Positions 1 to 9,700 are shown, numbered from the stretch's first letter. The stretch: 64,000 bases of DNA from Chrysomallon squamiferum (GCA_012295275.1 CM022665.1:43576152-43640151), one strand, 5' to 3'. Numbers and translations: made by a program. Notes: a model not told the origin generated them from the sequence alone.

Positions 1-575
1 TGTGACATAAGCAGTTGGTAATTTACCGGTCATGTGATCCTAAACCAGTCACATGATACACAAACACTTGCTAATACCTGCTTAGGTAATATTTTCAAGT
101 TTTTATTATACAGTATTACTGTTATGTAACTTGTAGTTTTGTTGTCAGGAACACGGTACTTGCCATGTCCACTGTTACGACACTAATTCAGACGACGACA
201 GTTGGTTCATACAGTTTGTGTTTCAGTGTGAAACACGAATTAAACAGACTGAACGTAAACTGAACTGTACAGTTCACTGATACATACCATCAGCCTGACT
301 TACTGAAGAACACTGATCTGATCCTCCTAAACAGCAGAATACTAAAATATTGAAATATTTCTTCATTATATGTATGCAAACATATAATCAGCTTTGTATT
401 TTTCTTCTATTTCCCAATCCAACTAGGGGCTCACAAATGAAATACAACAGTGTGTGTGGGTGTTTTTTTGTTGTTTTATGGGAAGGTGGAGATAACAAAA
501 ATTATTTGCTGCCATGTGATTGGAGTTGATGTTGTTGTGGTAGTTGTTGCATAATCACAGCAGCTGCTGTATTAT
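1..575. other. AT-rich unique sequence with a paired TCATGTGA site
   Basis: No gene or repeat is visible. Two short symmetric elements stand out. An 8-bp perfect inverted repeat, TCATGTGA at 30-37 and TCACATGA at 49-56, contains a CATGTG E-box in each arm and matches the MiT/TFE 'M-box' form. ACAGCAGCTGCTGT at 557-570 is a perfect 14-bp palindrome centred on a CAGCTG E-box. Either could be chance in DNA of this composition. Confidence 0.3.
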
Positions 576-597
576 TTAGGATAAAATTAAAGTGTAG

Positions 598-1090
598 TGA
601 CATGGAAGTATTGTTTTGAGTAGTTTTGATGGTAGTAGTTGTAGTAGTAATGATAGTGGTCCAAGTAGTAGTAACTGTTGTAGTAGCAGTAATAATAGTA
701 CATATAGTGGTAATAATAGTGCAAGAGTGGTAGTTGTAGTAGTAATGATAGTGGTCCCAGTAGTAGCTGTATTGGTAGTATTAATAATAATACAAGGTGC
801 AGTAGTTATTAGTAGTAATAATAAATACAAGTAGTAGTGGTGTAGTAGCAGTAATAATAGTACATATAGTAGTAATAATAGTGATAGTACAAACAGTAGT
901 TATAGTAGTTAGTAGTAGTAATAATAGTACAAGTAGTAGCTGTAGTAACAATAATAATAGTAAATAAAGTAATAATATTAGTATAAGGTGTGGAAGTAGT
1001 ATTTGTATTAAAGAAGTAGTTGTAGTAGTGGTAACAGTTCTCAGAGAGAAAGTAGTACTGTCAAAAGTTGTAATGTTAATAAAAGTAATA
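598..1090. repeat. Imperfect GTA/AGT trinucleotide array with higher-order duplication
   Basis: About 490 bp of (GTA)n interrupted by GAT, GGT and AAT triplets. A longer pattern is superimposed: a block starting TAGTTGTAGTAGTAATGATA begins at 636 and again at 731 (period about 95), and GTAGCAGTAATAATAGTACA recurs near 681 and 845. The ORFs on both strands here are homopolymer-like translations (S/V/L/T runs) and are not genes. Confidence 0.9.
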
Positions 1091-1159
1091 TCCATACAAC
1101 TTGTTAATAAAGGTTATGAAATGTACCAATGTGTCTGTTATAAAATATAAAAAATTTGA

Positions 1160-1227
1160 AAATGTTCCTATTTTTCACTGACACCAAGAAATTATTTTCC
1201 TGGTGTCAATGAAAAACAGGAACGTTT
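1160..1227. other. 68-nt imperfect hairpin, pre-miRNA-like
   Basis: The arm at 1164-1186 (GTTCCT...TGACACCA) pairs with 1201-1223 (TGGTGTCA...AGGAAC) at 21 of 23 positions, with a loop of about 14 nt. Four more pairs (1160-1163 with 1224-1227, one of them a G-T wobble) extend the stem to 27 bp. The differences between the arms are transitions giving A-C mispairs. The length and loop suit a microRNA precursor, but a small fold-back or MITE remnant is equally possible. I do not recognise the mature sequence. Confidence 0.4.
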
Positions 1228-1715
1228 AAAAACATTTAATAATTTTTTCATGAAGAATGTGTGTCTGAAATGATAAATGCTTGACATCCAGATAGAAAAT
1301 AAATCAAAATAGTGTTACTGTTTTAGAAAACATAAATTAAATGTCAGATTAAAATAAATTTAATTATTCTTTATTGCATATTAATAGAATTTGCATGATA
1401 ATTTACAAACAACAACAGAAATAAAAAGAAGAAAAAAATTACTTTATATTATTCATAGCTTTAGCTTTCAAAATATATTTTAAAAATATTTTAAAAAATA
1501 GTCAATTTCAATATCATCAGCTATTCTGAATGGTTATTATTATTTTAATGTTTTTACACATTTTTATATATTTTTTAAATTATTAAATTCTGTTTGCTAG
1601 CAGATGTACCCAGTAGACACCAAACAGTTATTGAAAAGTCAAAGTTCTTTGTTATTGTATTAACCCACTTTTTTTTATTTTTCTGTTATTTTTCCATCTA
1701 TTTTTTCTTTTTTAG

Positions 1716-1768
<53 letters not shown>

Positions 1769-2199
1769 TCAGTAAAAATAAAAAATTACACAAACCTTTA
1801 CTGTAAATAAAAATAAATTAAATTTTTTTTTTTTTTTTTTTTTTTTATTGAAAAACATCTCCACTCTACATAACCTTCATGATGCCTTCACAAAGGTCAC
1901 CTGAAGTACACAGGTATTGACAAAATTCAAAAATGAGTTACCGTATACCATAACAGGATGTTTGTTAAACCAAAGATGGCCAATAAAACCCTCAAAATGT
2001 TCACCTCTTTTTTTTTTTTTTTTTTTTTTTCAATTTTTTTTTTCAACAAAGCTTTCTGCTGCATATGAATTAAACTTTTCGAACTGGGACCTTTAGGAAG
2101 AAACCTAATCTAAATTTCCAGGGAATCTATAAGGGCTTCTTTTGTTTGCATAGAACAGTGACAGTCTGTGTATTATGATTTTATGATATGCATCGCAGG
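1228..2199. other. AT-rich sequence with three long T tracts
   Basis: No gene is seen. T homopolymers occupy 1722-1767 (46 T), 1823-1846 and 2008-2030. Between them, 1850-2000 is a short normal-complexity stretch containing GGTCACCTGAAG and AAAGATGGCCAATAAAA. It has no recognisable coding or repeat content. Confidence 0.6.
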
Positions 2200-2290
2200 T
2201 AAATAAAAAATCTGGTGTGAGACCGCAGTGTGCAGGTTTGGCAGAATAAAAAAAAAATGTGTTGTGAGACCCCAATGTTCAGAATAAATA
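2200..2290. repeat. Short tandem duplication, period about 45 bp
   Basis: Two adjacent units share TGTGAGACC-CAnTGT-CAG followed by AATAAA(A)n. The first is near 2200-2243 and the second near 2244-2290. The copies are diverged and flanked by A-rich sequence. Confidence 0.5.
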
Positions 2291-2526
2291 AAAAAAATGA
2301 TGTCACTCCGGTGAAAAAAGCAAAGATAAAGGTAGAAAAATAAAATAAAATAAAAACTTTAATAAATTTTTTTAATTTTTGGTGTTTTTATTCTGTTAGT
2401 TCTGCTTTCCATGAAGATTATAGTATTTGATACAAAATGTCTTTGTTTATTTATTTATTAAAATGAATATGACATTTAATGCTCCCAGAAATACTTATAC
2501 AAATATATTCACAGAAATGTAAAATC

Positions 2527-3173
2527 ATAAAAACACACACACACACACACACATATTCATACAGACATACATACACACGTACACGAATATATATATATAT
2601 ATATAAAAACACACACTAATAAACACATGTATAAACATGTATGCTAACCATACACAATCTATACAAACATAAGCATGTGCATATAGTGATGCATGTATGC
2701 ACATACACACTAACACACACATACAGACACATGCTCACACATTCAAACACACACACTCACAGTGAAACACACACATACAAAGTAAGCACACACATATATT
2801 ATATACATACACATGTAAATATACACAGACACAGAATATACAAATACAAACGTAAAACACATAGACAATATACAGATACATCACAAACACATACATAAAC
2901 ACACTTACTCTCACAAACACATACATAAACACACTCTCTCACAAACATATTCACACATACACATTCTTTCTCACACACACTCACACAAACACTTCATCTC
3001 ACAAACACATACATAAACACACTCTCACAAACATATTCACACACATACTCACACACACTCACAAAACACACTCACACACATACACAAACACATTCTTTCT
3101 CACTCTCTCACTACACACACACACTCACTTTCACACAAACACAGTCACGCCAGACACATACACATACACACAT

Positions 3174-3221
<48 letters not shown>

Positions 3222-3239
3222 ACATTCTCTCTCTTTCTC
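2527..3239. repeat. Cryptic CA-rich satellite, about 710 bp
   Basis: A long stretch of ACAC, ACAT and TCTCACAAACACATACATAA variants. The unit CACAAACACATACATAAACA recurs at about 2883, 2913 and 3001. It ends in a purer (CT)n(CA)n(CT)n block at 3175-3239. All four ORFs (Y/H/T-rich or C/V-rich) are repeat translations. Confidence 0.9.
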
Positions 3240-3298
3240 TTTTAACCTCAACTTTTCTCCATTCAGTTTGTGTAAGACAAGAGATACATTTATAACTG
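3240..3298 (+). repeat. Microsatellite-flanked dispersed repeat, copy A
   Basis: About 55 bp beginning TTTTAACCTCAACTTTTCTC matches 10,421-10,478 with a few substitutions and one small indel (shared TTTTAACCTC-ACTT, TCTCCATTCAGTT, TGTGTAAG, GAGATA). Both copies lie immediately 3' of a (TC)n/(CA)n microsatellite tract. This suggests an interspersed element that carries or attracts microsatellites. Family unknown. Confidence 0.6.
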
Positions 3299-3738
3299 AT
3301 AAAAAATGACAAGTGTGAAAAATAAATGTATAAATTAATGACTTCACCTTTAATGATTTATCTTTTTCTGTTTATTAAATAATTTTAATATATGTCAGGT
3401 GCACAGTTTAAACAAACAATTATATCATAACAAACAGATTAATAAATCTAATTATGTCCAAAAAATCTGATTTAAATTTTGTCTAGATTTTATTTTTAAA
3501 TATTTTATTTATGAATTCCCACAGTGAAAGTGTGAATCATTTTAATTAATTCTTGAATATTAATATTAAATTCTGTTACGTGGTTTCTGAGTAAAAGATA
3601 ATTAAATATTAATTAAAAAGTTGTTTTTTTGCTGGTTCACAATGATTAATTTTTATCTGACATTTTGAATGTGTGAAGAAAAAGCATATAATATACATTT
3701 TGATTAATTATTTTGAATTGTGAAAAAAATTTATTTAT
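3299..3738. other. AT-rich sequence without recognisable features
   Basis: Very AT-rich sequence with many TTAATTAA/ATTTA strings. I see no gene, SINE block or ordered repeat. Confidence 0.6.
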
Positions 3739-3739
3739 T

Positions 3740-3822
3740 AGTTTTTTTTTTTTTTTTTTGATTTTTTTTTTATTTATTTATTCATTTTTTTTTTTTTTTT
3801 TATTTTATTTATTATTTATTAA

Positions 3823-3854
<32 letters not shown>

Positions 3855-3872
3855 TATTTTTTTTTTTTTTAT
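3740..3872. repeat. T tracts and (TTA)n microsatellite
   Basis: T homopolymers are interleaved with TATTTATT. A (TTA)n run spans about 3827-3853 and a further T tract is at 3858-3870. It directly precedes the SINE head, and so may be insertion-site sequence. Confidence 0.85.
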
Positions 3873-3897
3873 TACAGTGTTACTTAGCCTAAATATT

Positions 3898-4135
3898 GGG
3901 ATGTAGCTTACTGGTAGAGCATCCACTCAAAGTGCAATGGGTCCCTGGATCTATCCCTCTCAGAGGACTCACTGAATTATTTCACATTCCAGAGCATGCT
4001 CCAGAATTGGTGTAACAAAGATTATGGTACGTACTGTTCTGTCTATGGGCCAGAGCTTATAAAACACTTTTTTTGTTTGACACCCTAAAGCCAATACCCT
4101 TTTTTTTTTGTCATTAAATCTTTATTAATTAATAA
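3898..4135 (+). mobile_element. tRNA-derived SINE of gastropod type, diverged, nearly full length
   Basis: The head GGGATGTAGCTTACTGGTAG carries a box A-like segment (TAGCTTACTGG, 3904-3914) and a box B-like segment (GGATCTATCCC, 3947-3957), spaced as in a Pol III promoter. The body follows the order I remember for the family: ATTCCAGAGCATGCTCCAGA, TGGTGTAACAAAGATTATGG, TACGTACTGTTCTGTCTATG, then TATAAAACA. The tail has TGACACCCTAAAGCC and GTCATTAAATCTTT before an A-rich end. The middle of the 3' half is deleted. It is old and has no obvious target-site duplication. SINEs have no protein and depend on a partner LINE. Confidence 0.8.
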
Positions 4136-4189
4136 AAAATAAAAAAATAAATAAAAAAAATGATCTTTGTTTTATACCTAAGAGTCAAT

Positions 4190-4533
4190 GCATTTTATAT
4201 TAAAATATCATTAAACATTCATTTAATTTATTAATTATTATTTTTAATTTATTTATAAATTTACCTTTTATGATACCAATTTATTATATATTGGGTTGTT
4301 GTTAAAATATATATTTCAGTCATTAGCAATATTTTTTATTTATTGATTTCTACATTTACCTTATAAGACACTAATAGTGTAATACATACTAGGATATCAT
4401 TAAAATATATATTTCATTCATTAGCAATATTTTTTATTTTATTGATTTCTACATTTACATTATAAGACACTAATAGTGTAATACATACTAGGATATCATT
4501 AAAAATATATATTTCATTCATTAGCAATATTTT
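4190..4533. repeat. 98-99-bp tandem repeat, about 2.3 clear copies plus decayed ones
   Basis: The unit beginning TTAAAATATATATTTCATTC starts at 4302, 4400 and 4499 (periods 98 and 99). It includes TTAGCAATATTTTTTATT and GACACTAATAGTGTAATACA. The second and third copies are nearly identical; a much more diverged copy precedes 4302. GACACTAATAGTGT contains an internal inverted repeat (ACACTA...TAGTGT). Confidence 0.9.
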
Positions 4534-4964
4534 CAATCTTGTACTACATTAACAGGCTGTGACACACAATCGAAGGTCTTCCATTCATTTCTTTAATTCA
4601 GTTTTCTTCCAATATGGCTTCTTGTCCATCAAACCACATCATTATTCATTCCTGTTTGCTGATGTAAACTGATAACTCAAATAAAAATACTTCTGACAAA
4701 AGAAAGCACACACCATAATTTCCCAATCCAGCATTCATGTCAAAAACGATAAACACTGCCTGACGTAACCGCTAAGTACTGAGTTCAATTCCCGGTGTTT
4801 ACTTTTCACCGCTAAGTCTACAACATAACAGGCTCAGTTGTGTCAAGCATGGACAATTATGGTTGACTTTGTGCTAATATTTATCAAGTACATCATCATC
4901 TTCATAACAACAAATTCTGTAAAGTGCCCTGGTGCTGGGAAGGGTGCCAAAAACAGGTTATGTC
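4534..4964. other. Mixed unique sequence with one tRNA T-arm-like motif
   Basis: No gene is seen. GAGTTCAATTCCCGG at about 4783-4797 resembles a Pol III box B/T-arm. The flanking ACCGCTAAG occurs on both sides (about 4768 and 4809). I cannot find a convincing box A, so this may be half of an old tRNA-derived element or chance. Confidence 0.3.
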
Positions 4965-4985
4965 GGGTGGGTGGGGGTGGGTGGG
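4965..4985 (+). other. G-quadruplex motif
   Basis: Five G runs of at least three are separated by single T residues (GGG-T-GGG-T-GGGGG-T-GGG-T-GGG). This is the canonical parallel-quadruplex pattern with 1-nt loops, and one of the tightest possible. A second G-rich block with three GGGG runs separated by T lies at 5050-5063. Both stand out in an AT-rich window. Confidence 0.85.
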
Positions 4986-5071
4986 TAGTTTACTGTATAG
5001 CAGGTCCTGACGTTAATTCCTTCAGCAGTGGAGGACAGTTTCTTGAGTTGGGGTGGGGTGGGGAAAAAGGA

Positions 5072-5480
5072 CAATTCCTTGAATGTGGAAACCATATCAT
5101 TGAAATTGGAAGACGTTTTTCTAGAAACTGGAAGACAGTTCCTAGAAACATAAATACAATTCCTAGAAACTGGAAGACAATTCCTGGAAACTGGAAGACA
5201 ATTCCTAGAAAGTTGAAGACAGTTTCTAGAAAGTGGAAGACAGTTCCTAGAAACCAGAACACAATTTCTTGGGGTGGAGGGCACATGATATTTTGTTGAG
5301 TATGGAGGAACATTTCATTGAAATAGGAAGGAATATTAGTTGAGGGTGGATGATAATTTTTCAGGGTAGGAATAAAATTCCTTGGGGTGTGTGTATTTTT
5401 TTTACAGGAATACAGGAATATTATTTGAAAGTGGAATATAATAATTCCTAGAAGTGGGGGGCAAAATTCCTTTAGTAAGT
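5072..5480. repeat. 21-bp minisatellite decaying at both ends
   Basis: The core at 5100-5265 has units close to CTGGAAGACAATTCCTAGAAA with period 21. Outer copies drift (TGTGGAAACCATATCATTGA, GTATGGAGGAACATTTCATT). Because 21 is a multiple of three, both strands stay open: a 204-aa and a 108-aa frame on the minus strand and a 153-aa frame on the plus strand. Those frames are repeat artefacts. Confidence 0.9.
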
Positions 5481-5522
5481 CTTGTGAAATGGTAACTTTT
5501 CGGCACAGCCCATCATAAAAAC

Positions 5523-5690
5523 CATTTTCAGTGAGTGTTCTGAAGGATTGCAAGGATGGGGTAATTAATCTCATTTTACTCATGCTAGAGAACATCTCTG
5601 TCATTTCAGTGAGTGTTCTAGGGGGTGGTTAAGGGTGGAGGTAGTCAATATAATTTGCTTATGCTAAACATCAACATCACTGTTTCAGTC
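5523..5690. repeat. Diverged tandem duplication, period about 79 bp
   Basis: CATTTTCAGTGAGTGTTCT at 5523 recurs as CATTTCAGTGAGTGTTCT at 5602. Downstream matches include a G-rich block, then TTACTCATGCTA versus TTGCTTATGCTA and AACATC in both. Confidence 0.7.
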
Positions 5691-5959
5691 TTCTTATGGG
5701 ATTATAATGATTCAGTGGGGTTGATGTCACTTTCTTAAACAGAATGTCATCTGTATATCTGTGTTGGCCCCTAGGGGAAGGGAATAGTCAGGTTTGGGAG
5801 GTATTTTCCTTGCTGATGGGTGAGAGAGGTGTGTATGTGTCAGTTCAGTTCTGTGTTCAGTTCTATGTTCTGGGAATGTTTTAGTGGGGTTACCGTAACA
5901 GTTATGTTAAAATGTCGTTACGTGCAGGTGATATATTTTACTGTTGATTCCTGTAATCA
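5691..5959. other. Unique sequence, nothing recognised
   Basis: Normal-complexity sequence without coding signature or repeat structure that I can see. Confidence 0.5.
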
Positions 5960-6240
5960 GCTTTCGCAGGTATTCTTTTGTCACACCTGCCACCTCTTAC
6001 CGCACAAAACCTCAGGTGTAAGAGTACTTACGGGATTAAGCACGGGGATTTGGATAATCCACTTTTTACCTGGGATAAACTTACGTGATGGCCGAAAGGC
6101 AAGTTCGGCGAAGAGTTGTTGTTGGTTAAGGAAATTCCACGCCTGCTTAAATCCACTTTTTGGTAAAAGTAAAAAAAAAAATTGTGACACGACAGGCGTG
6201 CTTGGACAAATCACTAATGGAAGAATGCCTAAAATTCACT
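5960..6240. promoter_or_regulatory. Candidate regulatory island
   Basis: Higher CpG and complexity than the flanks. It holds two T-box/E-box-like sites (CACACCTG at 5983, CAGGTGT at 6013), paired homeodomain-type GGATTA/TAATCC (GGGATTAAGC near 6032, GGATAATCCAC near 6051), and an inverted repeat CACGCCTG (6139) / CAGGCGTG (6192). A 141-aa frame covers it but has no recognisable domain. The regulatory call is an inference from composition and motifs. Confidence 0.3.
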
Positions 6241-6245
6241 CTTAG

Positions 6246-6605
6246 ACACTAATGACAGTGATATTGTGGCTGAGTCATTTGTTTGAAGGCTGACAGGTAC
6301 TTGGATCTCATCTTGGTTACTGTCTAACCCCAGCGACATATAAGGAACTGTCAAAAAGTCATTACAGCTGATCTGCTGTATAAGTAACATTTTAACAAAC
6401 TAACAGTACTAAGACTTTTATTTAGTAGGCAGGCCAGACTTATGAACTTTGTACCTACCCATGAAAAGCATTCTTCACAACAGATTTTTCCAGTCTGGAT
6501 TCCAACTTCATACTAGCATAGCAAACAGATGTCTCTGTATTGGATCATCTCAGCATTGGATAATTTGCTTTACATCTTCTTCCATCCACCATCCAAAAGA
6601 TTAAT
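6246..6605. other. Unique sequence, nothing recognised
   Basis: No gene, SINE block or ordered repeat seen. Confidence 0.5.
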
Positions 6606-6608
6606 GTT

Positions 6609-6795
6609 CTTCATACTTTATTGTTAGTAAAGATACGTCAGTAAAGATAAAATAAAACAATCACTTCTTTTAAAAATTAATTTAAGCATTTTATTCATAC
6701 TTTATTGTTAGCAAACATTTGTATACTAGTTAATAAAATAATCATATGAAAGTATATAAAAATGTATTTTATACTTTGTTCTTAGCAAATATTTG
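6609..6795. repeat. Diverged tandem repeat, about 75-83 bp, 2-3 copies
   Basis: TTCATACTTTATTGTTAGTAAA-like segments start at about 6610, 6694 and 6770. The stretch ACGTCAGTAAAGATAAAATA resembles the terminal part of the SINE tail (GTCGTTAAATAAAAC from memory). The array may therefore derive from a SINE 3' end, with low certainty. Confidence 0.5.
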
Positions 6796-6827
6796 TATAG
6801 AGAAACAAAACAATACCATGAAGTACA

Positions 6828-6903
6828 AAAATAAATAAATAAATATATAAATAAATAAATAATAAAAAAAATAATAAAAATAATAAAATAAAATAAAATA
6901 AAT
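6828..6903. repeat. (AAAT)n / (AAAAT)n microsatellite
   Basis: AAATAAATAAATATATAAAT grading into AATAAAAATAATAAAATAAA. Confidence 0.85.
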
Positions 6904-7159
6904 ATTATTTAGCTTTGTACATACACAAATACATAAAAAAGAATTAAGTTATTTGTTCACAACAACACAGATTTAATATTTTTAACAGTTCTGAATTTTA
7001 TGTTCTTAATCTCAGATATATTTAAAGCATTATTTTACTGGTAGATAAATTAAAAGTACAGATTTGACATGCTGTGAAATAAAAAATAAATAATTGAGAA
7101 GAATGTGTATGAAAAATATATCTTGGTATGGGGTCTGATGTTTTCATGTTTTTATATAT

Positions 7160-7410
7160 TTTAATAAATTAAAATGATAAATATTGTGTTTAATGATTTA
7201 ATAAATTAAAATGATAAATATTGTGTTTAATAAATTAAAATGATAAATACTGTGATTATTGATTTAATAAATTAAAATGATAAATATTGTGTTTAATGAT
7301 TTAATAAATTAAAATGGTAAATATTGTGTTTAATGATTTTAGTAAATTAAAATGATAAATTATGTGTTTAATGATTTAGTAAATTGAAATGATTAATGAT
7401 TACTTTAATG
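7160..7410. repeat. 37-bp tandem array, about 6 copies; possible SINE-tail origin
   Basis: The unit TTAATAAATTAAAATGATAA-ATATTGTGTTTAATGA repeats from 7161 and 7198 onward, with one 27-bp short copy near 7226 and a decayed end. The SINE tail as I remember it holds two TAAATAAAA-like strings about 37 bp apart flanking a GTGTTGAGTG segment. The unit here has TAAATAttGTGTTtAaTG in the same order and spacing. Derivation by slippage between those strings is an inference. Confidence 0.85.
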
Positions 7411-7948
7411 ATTTTAGTAATGGTCATTTTAATAAAAATTATAACAATGGTTGAAAAAAAAACATTGACAAACATTGCAGTTTATGGAAGTTTTTATTAC
7501 AAGTATAATATTTGTTTTTATTTTCATTTAATTTTTTCTTATTATTTTATATTTTCTTCTTTACCTTTTTTAATGCTATTTTTTGTTTTATGTAAATTAA
7601 TTTTAATTAATTAATTAATTAATTAATTTATTTATTTTACATGTGGCATGTGTTAGATATATAGATTCTAGTGTTAAAGAAATAAATAAACAGAATTGTT
7701 TTAAATCTGTGGCAAAGTCATGGATCATGTTAATATTTAAATATATTAGTATTTATTAAACAAATTTAAATAGAATTGGAATTTATTTAACTTTTTACAT
7801 CTCAAACAAAAAAACCCTCTAACTTCACATCTTTTTAACATTTTAAATTTAAAATAATAATAATAAAAGATATTCAATCTTCTTTTGTTTGGCTGATATT
7901 TAGATTCATTATCTACATCCCCAGTACAAAATGATTTGTTAATAATTT
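7411..7948. other. AT-rich sequence with a (TTAA)n run
   Basis: (AATT)n occupies about 7603-7630. Otherwise nothing is recognised; the 72-aa frame at 7396-7614 is hydrophobic low-complexity translation. Confidence 0.6.
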
Positions 7949-8213
7949 ACCTTCTAAAGAACCCATTCTATATTTCACCCCAATCCCCATAATTCTTTAT
8001 TAAGAATAATATCTTCAAGACAACCCATTTTACATTTCCACTCAATATCTGTAATGCTTTTTCAAAAATAGTATCTTCTAACCAACCCATTTTATGTTTC
8101 TCCCTCAATACCCATAATGCTTTATTAAAGATAATATATCTTCTATAAACACATTACATATTTCTCCCCAATACTAATAATTCTCTGTTCAGTACTATAA
8201 TTCATTAGTAAAG

Positions 8214-8298
<85 letters not shown>

Positions 8299-8385
8299 TT
8301 GTTTTTTTTAAAGAACTTTACCATGTGTCATTAGTACCCATAATACCTTAATTAACGGTAGTACTTTCTAAACAACCATTACTCC
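7949..8385. repeat. 62-65-bp tandem array with an embedded (AC)40 microsatellite
   Basis: Units start at 7949, 8011, 8073 and 8138 (ACCTTCTAAAGAACCCATTC / ATCTTCAAGACAACCCATTT / ATCTTCTAACCAACCCATTT and so on). Each includes TTTC-CC-CAATA-C-TAATGC. A fifth, broken unit brackets a pure (AC)n tract at 8217-8297. Some units, such as TTTCCACTCAATATCTGTAA, resemble the TTTCCTCTCTCAATATCTGT block I remember from the 3' half of the SINE. Confidence 0.85.
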
Positions 8386-8866
8386 ATCGACCCCAGCAAC
8401 AGCATTGGTAATAAAGTTAAAGAAGCTCTCTGGCTTATGCTGTGCATTCTTAAAACGTTTTTAAAAAATACATATTTATTTATGACGAAAGTGTCAAAGT
8501 TCAGTCATTAAATCTCTATCAAAATGCTTTTAGCGATCTTTGAGAGTATCAAGGTGCACAAACGGCTGCATTTTACTTTTATCGTAATTCTTCTGAAAGG
8601 GATTTAAACTGACAACGTGGAAATCTTTTTCTCTGATGTATTTATGTTCAGGTGTGTCCCCATATTCAGCTAGCATTCATGCAGCTTTAACGTTTTATTT
8701 CAATATTTGGTGCACAAAGGTGCTCTGTTTAGGAAATTCAGGCTACATCTGTTTGTGATATTTTTATGTTACTAAATGTTTCATATCATCGCAATTTTAA
8801 TTTAGGATTAATATTATAGTTTGGTTACACCTCTATTTTAATTAAGTATACACAGCACTACTGCTG
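8386..8866. other. Unique sequence of normal complexity
   Basis: No gene is recognised. The stretch 8500-8740 has few simple repeats and could hold regulatory DNA (for example TTCAGGTGTG near 8649 and TAGCATTCATGCAGC near 8671). No motif cluster is strong enough to call. Confidence 0.4.
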
Positions 8867-8867
8867 T

Positions 8868-9700
8868 ATTAATTCAGCATATAGCATTCAGCAGTACCAC
8901 CATATTAATTCAGCATATAGCATTCACCAGTACCACCATATTAATTCAGCATATAGCATTCACCAGTACCATCATATTAATTCAGCATATATTATTCAGC
9001 AGTATCACATAATTCAGCATTTACCATTCAGCAGTATCACATAATTCAGCATATAGCATTCAGCAGTACCACATAATTCAGCATTTAGCATTCAGCAGTA
9101 TCACATAATTCAGCATATAGCATTCAGCATTATCACATAATTCAGCATATAGCATTCAGCAGTACCACATTATTAATTCAGCATATAGCATTCAGCAGTA
9201 TCACCATATTAATTCAGCATAAAGCATTCTGCAGTACCACCATATTAATTCAGCATATAGCATTCAGCAGTATCACCATATTAATTCAGCATATAGCATT
9301 CAGCAGTATCACCATATTAATTCAGCATAAAGCATTCAGCAGTACCACATTATTAATTCAGCATATAGCATTCAGCAGTATCACCATATTAATTCAGCAT
9401 AAAGCATTCAGCAGTATCACCATATTAATTCAGCATATAGCATTCAGCAGTATCACATAATTCAGCATATAGCATTCACCAGTACCACCATATTAATTCA
9501 TCATATAGCATTCAGCAGTACCACCATATTACTTCAGCATTTAGCATTCAGCAGTACCACCATATTAATTCAGCATATAGCATTCAGCAGTATCACATAA
9601 TTCAGCAGTATCACTATATTAATTCAACATTTAGCATTCAGTATTATCACATAATTCAGCAGTATCACATATTTCAGCATTTAGCATTCACATAATTCAG
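8868..9700. repeat. Large 32/36-bp minisatellite, about 830 bp, over 20 units
   Basis: The main unit is 36 bp: ATTAATTCAGCATATAGCAT plus TCAGCAGTACCACCAT. A 32-bp variant lacks part of CATATTA. Variants differ by TACC/TATC, CATATAG/CATTTAG/CATAAAG, and two shorter units near the 3' end. Each unit contains ATTCAGCA twice, so it probably arose from a duplicated unit of about 18 bp. Long and short units alternate in blocks, which suggests unequal crossing-over. No long frame is open. Confidence 0.95.

Noticed and set aside
4748-4825. tRNA gene from GAGTTCAATTCCCGG.
   Set aside because: No box A, acceptor stem or cloverleaf could be found; at most half of an old tRNA-derived repeat.
4838-5604. 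Long frames of 153 aa (+), 108 aa (-) and 204 aa (-).
   Set aside because: They overlap on both strands and exist because the 21-bp minisatellite keeps all frames open; repetitive SRNCLPL/RNWKTIP translation, no domain.
5820-6245. 141-aa plus-strand frame.
   Set aside because: No domain, ends in an A tract, overlaps a 77-aa frame on the other strand; the DNA looks more like a regulatory island.
8868-9700. CRISPR-like array of 32-36-bp units.
   Set aside because: Units are contiguous with no unique spacers, and the host is clearly an animal; it is a minisatellite.
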